This document shows, piece after piece, positions 27,724 through 35,946 of a stretch of DNA of 64,000 bases. The position numbers and the translations under genes are program-made. The stretch is from NCBI RefSeq assembly GCF_000377765.1, contig NZ_KB898662.1:124001-188000 (forward strand). Direction: 5' to 3'. Below the pieces are notes generated by a model that had not been told where the DNA came from, did no database searches, and saw only the letters and a list, made by a program, of their open reading frames with translations. Source of the stretch: Gracilibacillus lacisalsi DSM 19029 (lineage in GTDB: Bacteria; Bacillota; Bacilli; Bacillales; Amphibacillaceae). Position 1 is the stretch's first letter, and each line of letters begins with the position of its first letter.

Positions 27724-28550
27724 AGCTCGTTTAATATTCCCCGTACATAGTCATAGGATTGCTTAGCAGTTTCGATTGCTGTCGTTTGGTAGGGGTATAA
27801 CTCAATCGTAATAAATCCATCATAACCAGTATCCTTTATTTTTTTTAAAACACCTGGTATGTCAATGGATCCTGTGCCAGGAATCATATGCTCATGAACT
27901 CGACTAGCAGCGATATCTTCCAAATGATAATGTTTTGTATATGGCAATAATTTATCTACTAATTTAACCGGATCTTCATTTACACAAAAGAAATGCCCAA
28001 TGTCAAAATTCAACGCAATTGCATCTGACGGTACAGCCTTTTTAAATTCTATAAATTGATCGGATGTTTCAATGGTCAGATCAGGTTCTGGTTCCACAAG
28101 AATGGTAACACCTGCTTTCTCCGCATGGTCAGCTAATTCTTCCATCGCTTCAATAAACACTTTATTAGCCCAAGCATTATCTACTCCCTGCATTGGTCCA
28201 CCAGGCTGAGTAGATAATGTTTTAGCTCCTAATCTAGCTGCCATATCAATACACGAATGAGTATGATCAATTCGCCTTCTTCTTTCCCTTGCTTCACTTT
28301 CAACAAAAGAGGGGCGCCAATTGTCAATATAACCATATGTCATAAAGGCATTCATATTGGAAATTTCAATCTGGCGATAGTCCAACCTTTGTTGAATTTC
28401 TATTAATTTTTCTTCTGTTGTATCAGGGGGAAACGCATGTGGAATATCTTGTAAAATCTCAATCCCGTCATATCCTATTTCTGCTAAAATATCAATAGTT
28501 TCTAATATACTGTACTTTTTAAAACCGTTACTACTGAATGCTAATTTAAT
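27720..28550 (-). CDS. Sugar phosphate isomerase/epimerase-like TIM barrel with apparent AUU start
   Basis: 276 residues if started at 28550. The metal-site segments are visible: TILVEPEPDLTIETSDQF, ALNFDIGHFFCVNEDP, KHYHLEDIAA, FITIELYPY. The first ATG in frame would remove the conserved strand 1 and helix 1. The frame remains open and similar to the paralogue at 29401 back to ATT-AAA-TTA-GCA (IKLAFSSNG, against LKLAYSTNG there). That ATT lies nine bases after AGGAGG and overlaps the TAA stop of the upstream eboB-like gene by one base. Initiation at this ATT with translational coupling is the best reading. Reaction unknown. Confidence 0.75.
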   Translation of the reverse strand: MKLAFSSNGFKKYSILETIDILAEIGYDGIEILQDIPHAFPPDTTEEKLIEIQQRLDYRQIEISNMNAFMTYGYIDNWRPSFVESEARERRRRIDHTHSCIDMAARLGAKTLSTQPGGPMQGVDNAWANKVFIEAMEELADHAEKAGVTILVEPEPDLTIETSDQFIEFKKAVPSDAIALNFDIGHFFCVNEDPVKLVDKLLPYTKHYHLEDIAASRVHEHMIPGTGSIDIPGVLKKIKDTGYDGFITIELYPYQTTAIETAKQSYDYVRGILNEL

Positions 28551-29370
28551 TGGAATGCACCTCCTGTTGTTTTTCCAAATTTAATTTTCCAGATTGTTTG
28601 TAGTAGTTAAATGGGTTGTCCCAAACTAATTTCTCAATTTCCTCGTCACTATATCCAGCTTTTCTCATTGCCAACGCAGTATTAGCAATATTCAATGGAT
28701 TTGCAGGCCCCCAGTCTGCTGCTGTGTTAATCATCATTCGATCTGTACCATACTTACCAAGTAACTCTAATGCACCATCCACTAACACCTTGGTAGGATA
28801 AATTGTCATGGCACTCCATGCTCCATAATCAACAGCGATGTCCATAGTATCATGGTTGTTATGGTCCAGAATAACCTTATCTTTATTAATACCTACTTGC
28901 TCTAAAATCTCGCAAGTCTTATACGTACCTTTTCGTTTTTGAGTATGTGGAGTATGGACCATTACTAATAAATCTAATTCTTTTGCCATTTGTAGCTGAC
29001 GTACCATAATTTCTTCTTCAGCATCCGTAATTAAATCAAATCCGATTTCCCCTAGAGCTAGACAACGTTCATTTTCGAGATATTCTCCCATTCCATCAAT
29101 AACTTCATGTGCAATTTCAAGGTTATTTGCCTCTTTTGGATTCATACCAATACAACTAAAATGTTCGATGTTACCAAATTGCTTTGCTCGTGTCGGCTCG
29201 AAGGTAAGGATATGTTTAAAATAGTCGAAATAAGATTCAGCATATTGGCGATCACTACCTAACCAAAAGGAAGGTTCTACTACTACACGAACTCCAGCCG
29301 CTCCCATTCTTTGATAATCATCAGTAGTTCTTGAATAACAATGAATATGTGGATCAAAAATTTTCATCAT
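28546..29370 (-). CDS. eboB: TatD-like metal-dependent hydrolase, EboB-like
   Basis: 274 residues. It opens with the metal-binding FDPHIHCYSRTTDDYQRM and continues with ALGEIGFDLITDAEEE (metal-ligand Glu), LVMVHTPH, VILDHNNHDTM and MINTAADWGPANPLNI, the amidohydrolase/TatD order of ligands. The SRTTDDY extension after HxH is what I associate with EboB. The ATG follows GGGAGAGA. The gene is flanked by two related TIM-barrel genes in a tightly packed operon. The substrate is unknown. Confidence 0.8.
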   Translation of the reverse strand: MMKIFDPHIHCYSRTTDDYQRMGAAGVRVVVEPSFWLGSDRQYAESYFDYFKHILTFEPTRAKQFGNIEHFSCIGMNPKEANNLEIAHEVIDGMGEYLENERCLALGEIGFDLITDAEEEIMVRQLQMAKELDLLVMVHTPHTQKRKGTYKTCEILEQVGINKDKVILDHNNHDTMDIAVDYGAWSAMTIYPTKVLVDGALELLGKYGTDRMMINTAADWGPANPLNIANTALAMRKAGYSDEEIEKLVWDNPFNYYKQSGKLNLEKQQEVHSN

Positions 29371-29400
29371 AAGATCTCTCCCTATTTATAATTTTTGTTA

Positions 29401-30249
29401 TTATACTGAAATATTTATATAACGCTCTAAAAATTCATAGGAGCGCTTTGAAGCATAAATAGGATCGTGCGAATACGTATATAGTTCTACCGTTACAAAA
29501 CCATCATATTCAATTTCATTCAACACTCGAAAAATCGAATCAAAATCCATCGTTCCATCTCCTGGTATTAAATGATAATGCTTCTGATAAGCGATATCTT
29601 CCATATGCAAATTCCATATTCTTTTTTTGAAATTTGATAATAACTCGGGTAAATTTTCTCCGATTACCTCCGCATGACCTAAGTCTAAATTTGCACCTAG
29701 TCGATCCGAACCTACTAAATCGATAACTTCTAATAGCTCTCTGCCATTTTCAACTAAAAGTCCTGGTTCATATTCGATTCCTACATTTATTTGTTTTGCT
29801 TCGGCATACTCCATAATTTCTGTAAGCGACTCAACTAATTGAATAAGCGCCTGATTAGGAGGATTACCTGGAAGACACATTCCACTTGTAATACTAATGT
29901 TTTTTGCCTCTAACTCAACAGCCATATCTATACAAGCTTTTGTATATGCAATTCGTTTCGATCTTTTTTGTTTATCAGCATTACAAATAGACGGTTCAAA
30001 TGTAGGCTCTCCTGTTGGATCAAAAAAGAAGCCCGCAACCGTATTTCCATTGATATTAGATACTTCTAATTGATATTTATCTAATTCATACTTCAAATCC
30101 TTTACCCAATTTGCATTAGTTGAAGGAGGAAATGCATGTGGGGTATCTGCAAGTATTTCCACACCTTGATAACCTGTTTTCCCGATTTCAGAAACGGCAT
30201 TTATTAATGTCATATTTTGATAACCATTTGTACTGTATGCTAATTTCAA
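29401..30249 (-). CDS. Sugar phosphate isomerase/epimerase-like TIM barrel
   Basis: 282 residues from the TTG at 30249, which follows AGGGGTG by five bases; the open frame upstream has no ribosome site. Metal-site segments: INVGIEYEPGLLVENG, LGANLDLGHAEVIGE, IWNLHMEDIAYQKHYH, GFVTVELYTY. It is clearly paralogous to the protein at 27720 (shared KLAYSTNGY, EILADTPHAFPP, HLIPGDGTMDF features). It is the promoter-proximal gene of the ebo-like operon. Both paralogues are shorter than the roughly 390 residues usual for EboE, so I do not use that name. Confidence 0.85.
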   Translation of the reverse strand: MKLAYSTNGYQNMTLINAVSEIGKTGYQGVEILADTPHAFPPSTNANWVKDLKYELDKYQLEVSNINGNTVAGFFFDPTGEPTFEPSICNADKQKRSKRIAYTKACIDMAVELEAKNISITSGMCLPGNPPNQALIQLVESLTEIMEYAEAKQINVGIEYEPGLLVENGRELLEVIDLVGSDRLGANLDLGHAEVIGENLPELLSNFKKRIWNLHMEDIAYQKHYHLIPGDGTMDFDSIFRVLNEIEYDGFVTVELYTYSHDPIYASKRSYEFLERYINISV

Positions 30250-30302
30250 AGCTATCACCCCTATTTTTAAAATCTTATACACTTATAAAGTCTAGTTTGT
30301 AG

Positions 30303-30340
30303 TTCCTAGGGAAGCTGAATGAGCGTCCCTAGGAAACCAT
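30303..30340. terminator. Hairpin between tasA and the ebo-like operon
   Basis: TTCCTAGGGA (30303-30312) and TCCCTAGGAA (30326-30335) form a perfect 10-bp stem. It lies just past the tasA stop on the minus strand and probably limits read-through into the ebo-like operon. The T-rich side faces the plus direction, so minus-strand termination is less certain. Confidence 0.55.
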
Positions 30341-30370
30341 TTTTATTTAGATTATAATCTCAACAGGGAA

Positions 30371-30958
30371 TTAATTCTGTTCACCATCAGTTTGTTGTGC
30401 ATTAAATGTCCATTCTAATTCTAAAGAATCTCCTTGGAATTGGTTTTGATCTTCTCCATTATCAACAAATACAAATTTTACAGAAAGATCATCTAATGTA
30501 CCTGATGGAAGTCCTTCTTCTCCTAAAATTGGAATAATAGCAGATTCAGCAACAGCTTCAGGTGTCATAGATTTAAGATCTGCCAAAGTAGTTTCATAGA
30601 CAACCTCATCAAATTTATCTAGGTTCATTAAAAATTCTACTTTGATATGTTCACCTAGATCTTCGGTGTTGTCATCATTTGCATCTATGACGGAATAATC
30701 AGTATCCAATAGAACCCTAGCGATATCTAATGAACCATTATTTTGTAACTCAAATGTACGAATCATTTGGTCACCTGGCTTTAGATTGTCAATATTAATA
30801 ATTTCCGTTGGCTCAGCATTTAAATCTAACGTACCAGCAGCAAATGTACTGTTTGTTACTTCACTATCGCTAAAGTATGCGAAAGTTCCACCACCAACTA
30901 GCGATAACCCTAACGCTGCAGTTGCAATACTCATCCCTAATTTCTTTTTAATCCCCAT
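30371..30958 (-). CDS. tasA: TasA/CalY-family biofilm fibre protein
   Basis: 195 residues. The N-terminus KKKLGMSIATAALGLSLVGG leads into GTFAYFSDSEVTNSTFAAGT, the SipW-type cleavage region of TasA/camelysin proteins, followed by LDLNAEPTEIINIDNLKPGD and a beta-rich body. Secreted TasA polymerises into matrix fibres. Its processing peptidase is encoded 36 bases upstream. The protein is a little shorter than B. subtilis TasA (261) and close to CalY in size. Confidence 0.9.
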   Translation of the reverse strand: MGIKKKLGMSIATAALGLSLVGGGTFAYFSDSEVTNSTFAAGTLDLNAEPTEIINIDNLKPGDQMIRTFELQNNGSLDIARVLLDTDYSVIDANDDNTEDLGEHIKVEFLMNLDKFDEVVYETTLADLKSMTPEAVAESAIIPILGEEGLPSGTLDDLSVKFVFVDNGEDQNQFQGDSLELEWTFNAQQTDGEQN

Positions 30959-30993
30959 CTTAGCGTCCTCCTAATAATTAGATATTATTTTAC

Positions 30994-31590
30994 TTAAACT
31001 TTTTTATTGGCTTGAGAAGATACTATCTTTGATTCTTCTGTTCTTTCTCTTTGTTGACTATCCAGTTGTTTTAGTGCTTGCCAAATACTTATTACTGAAT
31101 AAATAAGTAGAAAAACACCGGGAACAATAAATAATAACGCAAGCCCTTGTTTTGTATTAGCAAAATTTGTAATATACCCAACATATGGTAAGTGAATACC
31201 TGTGTATTGCCCTACTATGTTCTCAGAAAGTACCGGTTCCATATCTGGTCCATCGTTATTGTCTCCTTCTGTAATATACTGTTGCCCATTTCCCTTCACT
31301 TCCACAATTCTATGGGTAATAAGAATATTATCTTTTGTTCTAAACGTGATAACGTCCCCTTCATCAAAACGGGTCATATCACCATCGACTTGAATTAAAA
31401 TAATCGAACCTGTCTGAATCTCTGGTTCCATTGATCCAGACAATACTGTTTTCAGTTGATGTCCGAAAACAGTCGGTTCTCCACCTGATGCACGCACAGA
31501 AATGACAACGATTACAGAAAATACTAATACAATAAACAATAGACCCGTAATAATGTTGTTAATCATTTTAAAGATTTTATTCCACTTCAT
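30994..31590 (-). CDS. sipW: SipW-type signal peptidase I
   Basis: 198 residues from the ATG at 31590 (GGGGTG upstream). Membrane helices at both ends (IITGLLFIVLVFSVIVVISV and LALLFIVPGVFLLIYSVISI). The catalytic serine is in VLSGSMEPEIQTGS. The second motif, NILITHRIVEV, has His instead of the bacterial Lys, which marks the ER-type SipW class. It should cleave the TasA-like protein and the mini-TapA. Confidence 0.93.
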   Translation of the reverse strand: MKWNKIFKMINNIITGLLFIVLVFSVIVVISVRASGGEPTVFGHQLKTVLSGSMEPEIQTGSIILIQVDGDMTRFDEGDVITFRTKDNILITHRIVEVKGNGQQYITEGDNNDGPDMEPVLSENIVGQYTGIHLPYVGYITNFANTKQGLALLFIVPGVFLLIYSVISIWQALKQLDSQQRERTEESKIVSSQANKKV

Positions 31591-31711
31591 GGTTGAACAA
31601 CACCCCGATACTTTATAGAATTTATTATCTGAACATAGTTTAGATGGTAGATAGATTCTTGAATTCACCTTTTGCTACTTTCGATCACAGTTATTTGTTA
31701 CATTTTTATAC

Positions 31712-31918
31712 TTAATTCATTAATTCTTCCTGTTCCTCCGCAATGGTAGGAATGGTTATAGTAACAGTTTCAGAATCATCAAAATAAGCAACAGTCGGTG
31801 ATGTTAGTTGGCTAAACAGTAGAAGTAACACATATAAAGTAACAAGTATTTGTATCGAAAAGGTTGTCCGTCTTTTTATCGCATTCTTATTTGCTTGTAA
31901 AAGCCATATGTTATTCAT
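31712..31918 (-). CDS. Very short TapA-like secreted protein
   Basis: About 68 residues from the ATG at 31918 (weak AGGG upstream). A basic start and one long hydrophobic segment (FSIQILVTLYVLLLLFSQLT) are followed by SPTVAYFDDSETVTITIP, echoing the SipW cleavage region AYFSDSE in the TasA-like protein. It precedes sipW and tasA in the position of tapA, but B. subtilis TapA is about 250 residues. It could be a minimal fibre anchor or a remnant. Confidence 0.6.
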   Translation of the reverse strand: MNNIWLLQANKNAIKRRTTFSIQILVTLYVLLLLFSQLTSPTVAYFDDSETVTITIPTIAEEQEELMN

Positions 31919-31996
31919 TGCAATATCCAACCCTTCGTCATACTCCCCTTCCGCGACAGATTTCTACCTGCCACAGAAGGGTAAATACCAAACTAC

Positions 31997-34900
31997 TTAC
32001 TGCCAATTTGCTATTAAATATTCAGTTCCTGCTGCTAATTCTTGATAAGCTTGATCAGTTAAAATTCCTTCTTGATTTTGGTGTTCTATCAAGTCAAGGA
32101 AACCATTTAAGTGTTTGACCACTTTATCAGCTTGATCATTTTCTTCATATTGACTTACTGAAGTTAAATGCGTATTTAATAAACGAGCCACTTCTTCATC
32201 TGTAATATCACCAGATTCTTTGTATTGATTAACCATGTCATTTAATGCATTCGCATCTTCTACAATGACGGAATCTTCACCTGGTGCCGGGAAGTTCTCA
32301 CCTACAAACTGGATCCAGTTAATGTTTACTTCACCTGATACCCAATAAACATAAACATCATGGACTCCAGATACACTAGCAAGTTCGGAACCAATTGTTT
32401 CCCATGCTTGCCAATCACCAGTAGCTTCTGGGCTTACAGATGCAATTGTTTCTCCATCAGGAGAATCTAGACGTAATTCAATTTCTGCATCAAAATTAGA
32501 AGCATGTCGGAAATAGACTTCTTCCATTTGCTCTAAGTTTAAGTCTTCAAATTTCAACCATTCACCTTCGCCAGTCCATCCGACATTCTGACCGCCACCT
32601 TCATCAGAAGTACTTTCTGTGTCTATACCAGATGACTTGTCATCATAGTACTCTGCTTCAATACGTGGTTTGATAAATTCGATAGTTTCAATACCTTCAA
32701 GTGCTGGTGCACCATCGTTACCATTATCGGTCGCAACTAGACTCAATTGCCACCATATGTTATCATTATAGTTATGTCCTTCATCCAATAGAGTATAAGT
32801 GGCTTCGCATCCAGTTTTATACTCTTGCGGATGACCATGATCATCATGAAGTAAATCTAGTCGCCATTCTAAGTTTTCACAGGCAAGTTCTCCATCTTCT
32901 TGATCAGTTGCACTACCAGTAACCGTAATAGTATCACCGTTGTTGAAGAATGTTTTGCCTTCATAGTCGTCAATTTCGACCACTGGAGGCGTATTACCAA
33001 CTACGATGGTTTTACTCCAGTTTGCCGTCTTACCTGTTGTATCTGTCACAGTTAAACGAACATTGTAAGAACCATTTTCAGTGAACGTATGAACTGGATT
33101 AGCTTCTGTTGATGTATTACCATCACCGAAATCCCAAGCAAATGTGATCTCATCTCCATCTGGATCTTGAGTACCGCTAGTATCGAAGGATACTTCTTCA
33201 CCTACTTGTACATATTCCGCACTTGCTTCTACTTGTACTTCAGGTGCACGCTCTAGTACTCCCCAAGAAACCTTGCGAATACCAGATTCTTCATTTACTT
33301 CCCACCAAGAATTACCAAACTCAGCAATATAGATGCTTCCATCCGGTCCTATTTCGACATCCATTGGTAGTTTTAAACCTTCAATGAAATTGTCCACTGA
33401 TACGATCTCACCGTTTTCATCAGTGTCTACTGCCTTCATCCATCCTCGAGCAAAGTCGTAGAATAGTAGTTTTCCATGGTAAGAAGATGGCAGTGCATTT
33501 TCACCAGTCCCCGGCTGATAAACTGGACCTGCACTTGCTGAACGTCCACCACTACCCCAAGGCTCTTTTTCTCCATATGGATAGAACGCAATTGGATAAG
33601 TTGCTTCATTCTCAGCGAAATCAAGTATTTCATCTGGAATAGTTAAAATATCTTCTGCAGATAGATCACCTCTGATGGTACTGAAGTCGAAGTTCTCAGC
33701 AAACTCTACGAAACGATCAGAAAATTCATCATAAGGATTATCTCCATTTACATATGGCCATCCAAAGTTTTGTCCTGGCTCGGTAATAACATTAAATTCA
33801 TCATAATCTTCTCCATCTGGACCAACATCCCCTTCATAAATGTAGCCAGTTTCTGGATCAAAGGAGATACGATAAGGATTTCGGAAACCATAAGCATAAA
33901 TTTCACCACGTGCACCTTCTACATCTACAAATGGGTTATCTTCAGGTACGGAACCGTCTTTGTTTAGACGTAGAATACTACCTCGTAAATCTCCTAGGTT
34001 TTGAGAAGTAGTAATTGAATTCACTTGTGGTCCATTTGTTGCTGGATAGTTATCCCCTAGCGTTAAATATAACTTGTCATCTGGCCCAAATTCTATGAAA
34101 CCAGCTTGGTGACAACATTGTGGACCAGAAGGAACTTCTAATAAAATTTCTTCTGAATCCGGGTCGATTGTGCCATCTGCATAATCAAAGCGAGATAGAT
34201 TATTAATAATTTCCCCATCTTCAGTGTATCCAGGTACTGAGTAATAAATGTAAACGTAACCATTTTCATCAAACTCAGGGTCTAAGGCAATTCCCATTAC
34301 ACCGTGTTCCCCTTCAGTTGTTGTATCAATGTCTAAAATTTGATTTGTAGAACCATTTGGTTGAGTTTCATACACACCACCATTGATACTAATGGAGAAT
34401 ACGCGGTTATCATCCGTTACTTCTAATGAAGTGGGACGTGGAACTGCATCTGTTAATGTTTCAGAAACTAATCCTGGTTTGGGAGAAGGTTCATCACAGT
34501 TTGTATCCGTTGCTAAACCGAAAACATACTCTAAACCACCAAGAAAATGTTGTTCAAATTTTTCCTCTGATGTCCAAGTTTGTGAATGGTGCCCTAACGC
34601 TGTAATGAATACACGTCCTGCTTCTTGAGGGCTACACCAAGAAGTTGGGTGATCATCAAATTGACCGCCACGTTCACCTTCCACAGAATCGGTATCTAGG
34701 CTTAGCAAGATATGCTTTCCAGCATCACGCGGATTCATATCTTCAGGGAAAATATAAACTTCTTCCAGTTTTGTCCATTCTCCACTTGTAAGATGTTCTG
34801 TCGCAGGGTGTTCACTATCCTCTACTAAGAAATTTACTTCTTGTGTCCAAGGGTGAGAATCAAAGTAAGCCCCTACCATTTCACCATATTCTGGCCAATC

Positions 34901-35341
34901 ATATCCTGTATCAATAGCAGCGTGTGCTCCAATGAAGCCACCACCATTTTCTACAAAGTCAATAATTGCTTCTCTTTGTTCTTCTGTTCCGAAGTTCATG
35001 GTTGTATTACCAAACATGATGGCATCATAATCTGCAAGAAATTCAGGTGTGAAAGCTTCGTCCAATGACAAATCACCTTCTCTCGCCTGATCTGTCCCAT
35101 CAACAAACGTTACTTCAAAGCCATTTTCTTCTCCCCACTCTGGCATCACGTCTTTAATATCTTCGATTGATGCATGACGATAACCTGCAGTATGGGTAAC
35201 AACTAACAACTTGTGTACATCTCCGTCTTCATGGTCTCCTTCATGTGCGGAAGTCGTTATTGGTTGCATCAATGGCGATACCAATGTCGACAATACAATG
35301 ATTGCAATGAAGAAAATACTACCGATTTTCTTTTTTACCAT
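31997..35341 (-). CDS. Secreted ThuA/sorbosone-dehydrogenase-like/PKD/CBM6/FIMAH protein
   Basis: 1114 residues. Signal peptide 1-32; ThuA domain about 44-272 (VVTHTAGYRHASIED, GGGFIGAHAA, TALGHHSQTW); glucose/sorbosone-dehydrogenase-like beta-propeller about 297-695 (GVMGIALDPEF, CCHQAGFIEFGPDDKLYLTL); PKD domain about 700-783 (DPDGDEITFAWDFGDGNTST); CBM6-like domain about 892-1014 (IEAEYYDDKSSG, GEGEWLKFEDL); C-terminal FIMAH domain about 1025-1112. It should bind and act on glycosides outside the cell. Composition is host-like, unlike the GC-rich propeller protein at 15265. CGGAGGTG precedes its ATG, and a 19-codon leader ORF sits upstream. Confidence 0.9.
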   Translation of the reverse strand: MVKKKIGSIFFIAIIVLSTLVSPLMQPITTSAHEGDHEDGDVHKLLVVTHTAGYRHASIEDIKDVMPEWGEENGFEVTFVDGTDQAREGDLSLDEAFTPEFLADYDAIMFGNTTMNFGTEEQREAIIDFVENGGGFIGAHAAIDTGYDWPEYGEMVGAYFDSHPWTQEVNFLVEDSEHPATEHLTSGEWTKLEEVYIFPEDMNPRDAGKHILLSLDTDSVEGERGGQFDDHPTSWCSPQEAGRVFITALGHHSQTWTSEEKFEQHFLGGLEYVFGLATDTNCDEPSPKPGLVSETLTDAVPRPTSLEVTDDNRVFSISINGGVYETQPNGSTNQILDIDTTTEGEHGVMGIALDPEFDENGYVYIYYSVPGYTEDGEIINNLSRFDYADGTIDPDSEEILLEVPSGPQCCHQAGFIEFGPDDKLYLTLGDNYPATNGPQVNSITTSQNLGDLRGSILRLNKDGSVPEDNPFVDVEGARGEIYAYGFRNPYRISFDPETGYIYEGDVGPDGEDYDEFNVITEPGQNFGWPYVNGDNPYDEFSDRFVEFAENFDFSTIRGDLSAEDILTIPDEILDFAENEATYPIAFYPYGEKEPWGSGGRSASAGPVYQPGTGENALPSSYHGKLLFYDFARGWMKAVDTDENGEIVSVDNFIEGLKLPMDVEIGPDGSIYIAEFGNSWWEVNEESGIRKVSWGVLERAPEVQVEASAEYVQVGEEVSFDTSGTQDPDGDEITFAWDFGDGNTSTEANPVHTFTENGSYNVRLTVTDTTGKTANWSKTIVVGNTPPVVEIDDYEGKTFFNNGDTITVTGSATDQEDGELACENLEWRLDLLHDDHGHPQEYKTGCEATYTLLDEGHNYNDNIWWQLSLVATDNGNDGAPALEGIETIEFIKPRIEAEYYDDKSSGIDTESTSDEGGGQNVGWTGEGEWLKFEDLNLEQMEEVYFRHASNFDAEIELRLDSPDGETIASVSPEATGDWQAWETIGSELASVSGVHDVYVYWVSGEVNINWIQFVGENFPAPGEDSVIVEDANALNDMVNQYKESGDITDEEVARLLNTHLTSVSQYEENDQADKVVKHLNGFLDLIEHQNQEGILTDQAYQELAAGTEYLIANWQ

Positions 35342-35371
35342 TCGTTTGACACCTCCGATTTGATTTAACCC

Positions 35372-35431
35372 TTAGATGCCTAGACCTGTTGCTGTTGTAA
35401 TTAAAAACACTCTCTTCTGCTCGAACTCCAT
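35372..35431 (-). CDS. Candidate 19-residue leader peptide upstream of the ThuA gene
   Basis: An ATG at 35431 lies six bases after AAGGGGGTG, a stronger ribosome site than many full genes here have. It reads MEFEQKRVFLITTATGLGI and stops 30 bases before the ThuA start. It may be a leader peptide influencing translation of the next gene, or a remnant. No similarity is recognised. Confidence 0.4.
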   Translation of the reverse strand: MEFEQKRVFLITTATGLGI

Positions 35432-35742
35432 TAATCACCCCCTTAAATTAGACAATTACAAAGAGTTTCTTCGGTTGTATTCTATTTTTTTGCTATCAAA
35501 TCTTATTAGCAGTAGATAATTCTTTGAGTTTTAGAAATTGAGTATCATTGTATTTTCAGTAGAAATAATCACAGGTGATATTAATATGGGTTTGATTTTA
35601 AACGGGAGATATCTAGGTTGAAGGGTTGAAGTGATAACGATTGATGTAATCCTTTTCATAAAAAGACCTATAATATATAGATGCCAGCTATAAACAAGCA
35701 TGAAATATCAAGATAAAGTGCTATTATCTATACAAAGTATGC

Positions 35743-35758
35743 ATGTAAACCTTTACAT
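35743..35758. promoter_or_regulatory. LacI-type palindrome upstream of the ThuA gene
   Basis: ATGTAAACCTTTACAT is an imperfect palindrome resembling the TATAAACGTTTACA operators near 40.3-41.6 kb but with CC at the centre. The 600-base gap (35342-35946) otherwise holds only the leader ORF and the hairpin at 35900-35944. Confidence 0.45.
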
Positions 35759-35899
35759 TGGTAAAGATACCAAACCATGTAATAATTGTCAATAAATTTT
35801 CAAAATTAAAGTTATTTTATTAACTTCCTCATATAGCTTCCTTCTTTTACTTATAGGTTTTGTATATATCATTTTTAGCGAATCCGATTGTATTGTCCA

Positions 35900-35944
35900 T
35901 TTGCTCACCTTCATTACCTAAAAAAGCTAATGAAGGTGAGCAAA
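35900..35944 (-). terminator. 17-bp hairpin after the third Gfo/Idh/MocA gene
   Basis: TTTGCTCACCTTCATTA (35900-35916) and TAATGAAGGTGAGCAAA (35928-35944) pair perfectly. The stem begins two bases past the oxidoreductase stop codon. No T run follows on the minus strand, but the stem is strong enough to end or stabilise the operon mRNA. Confidence 0.6.
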
Positions 35945-35946
35945 CC

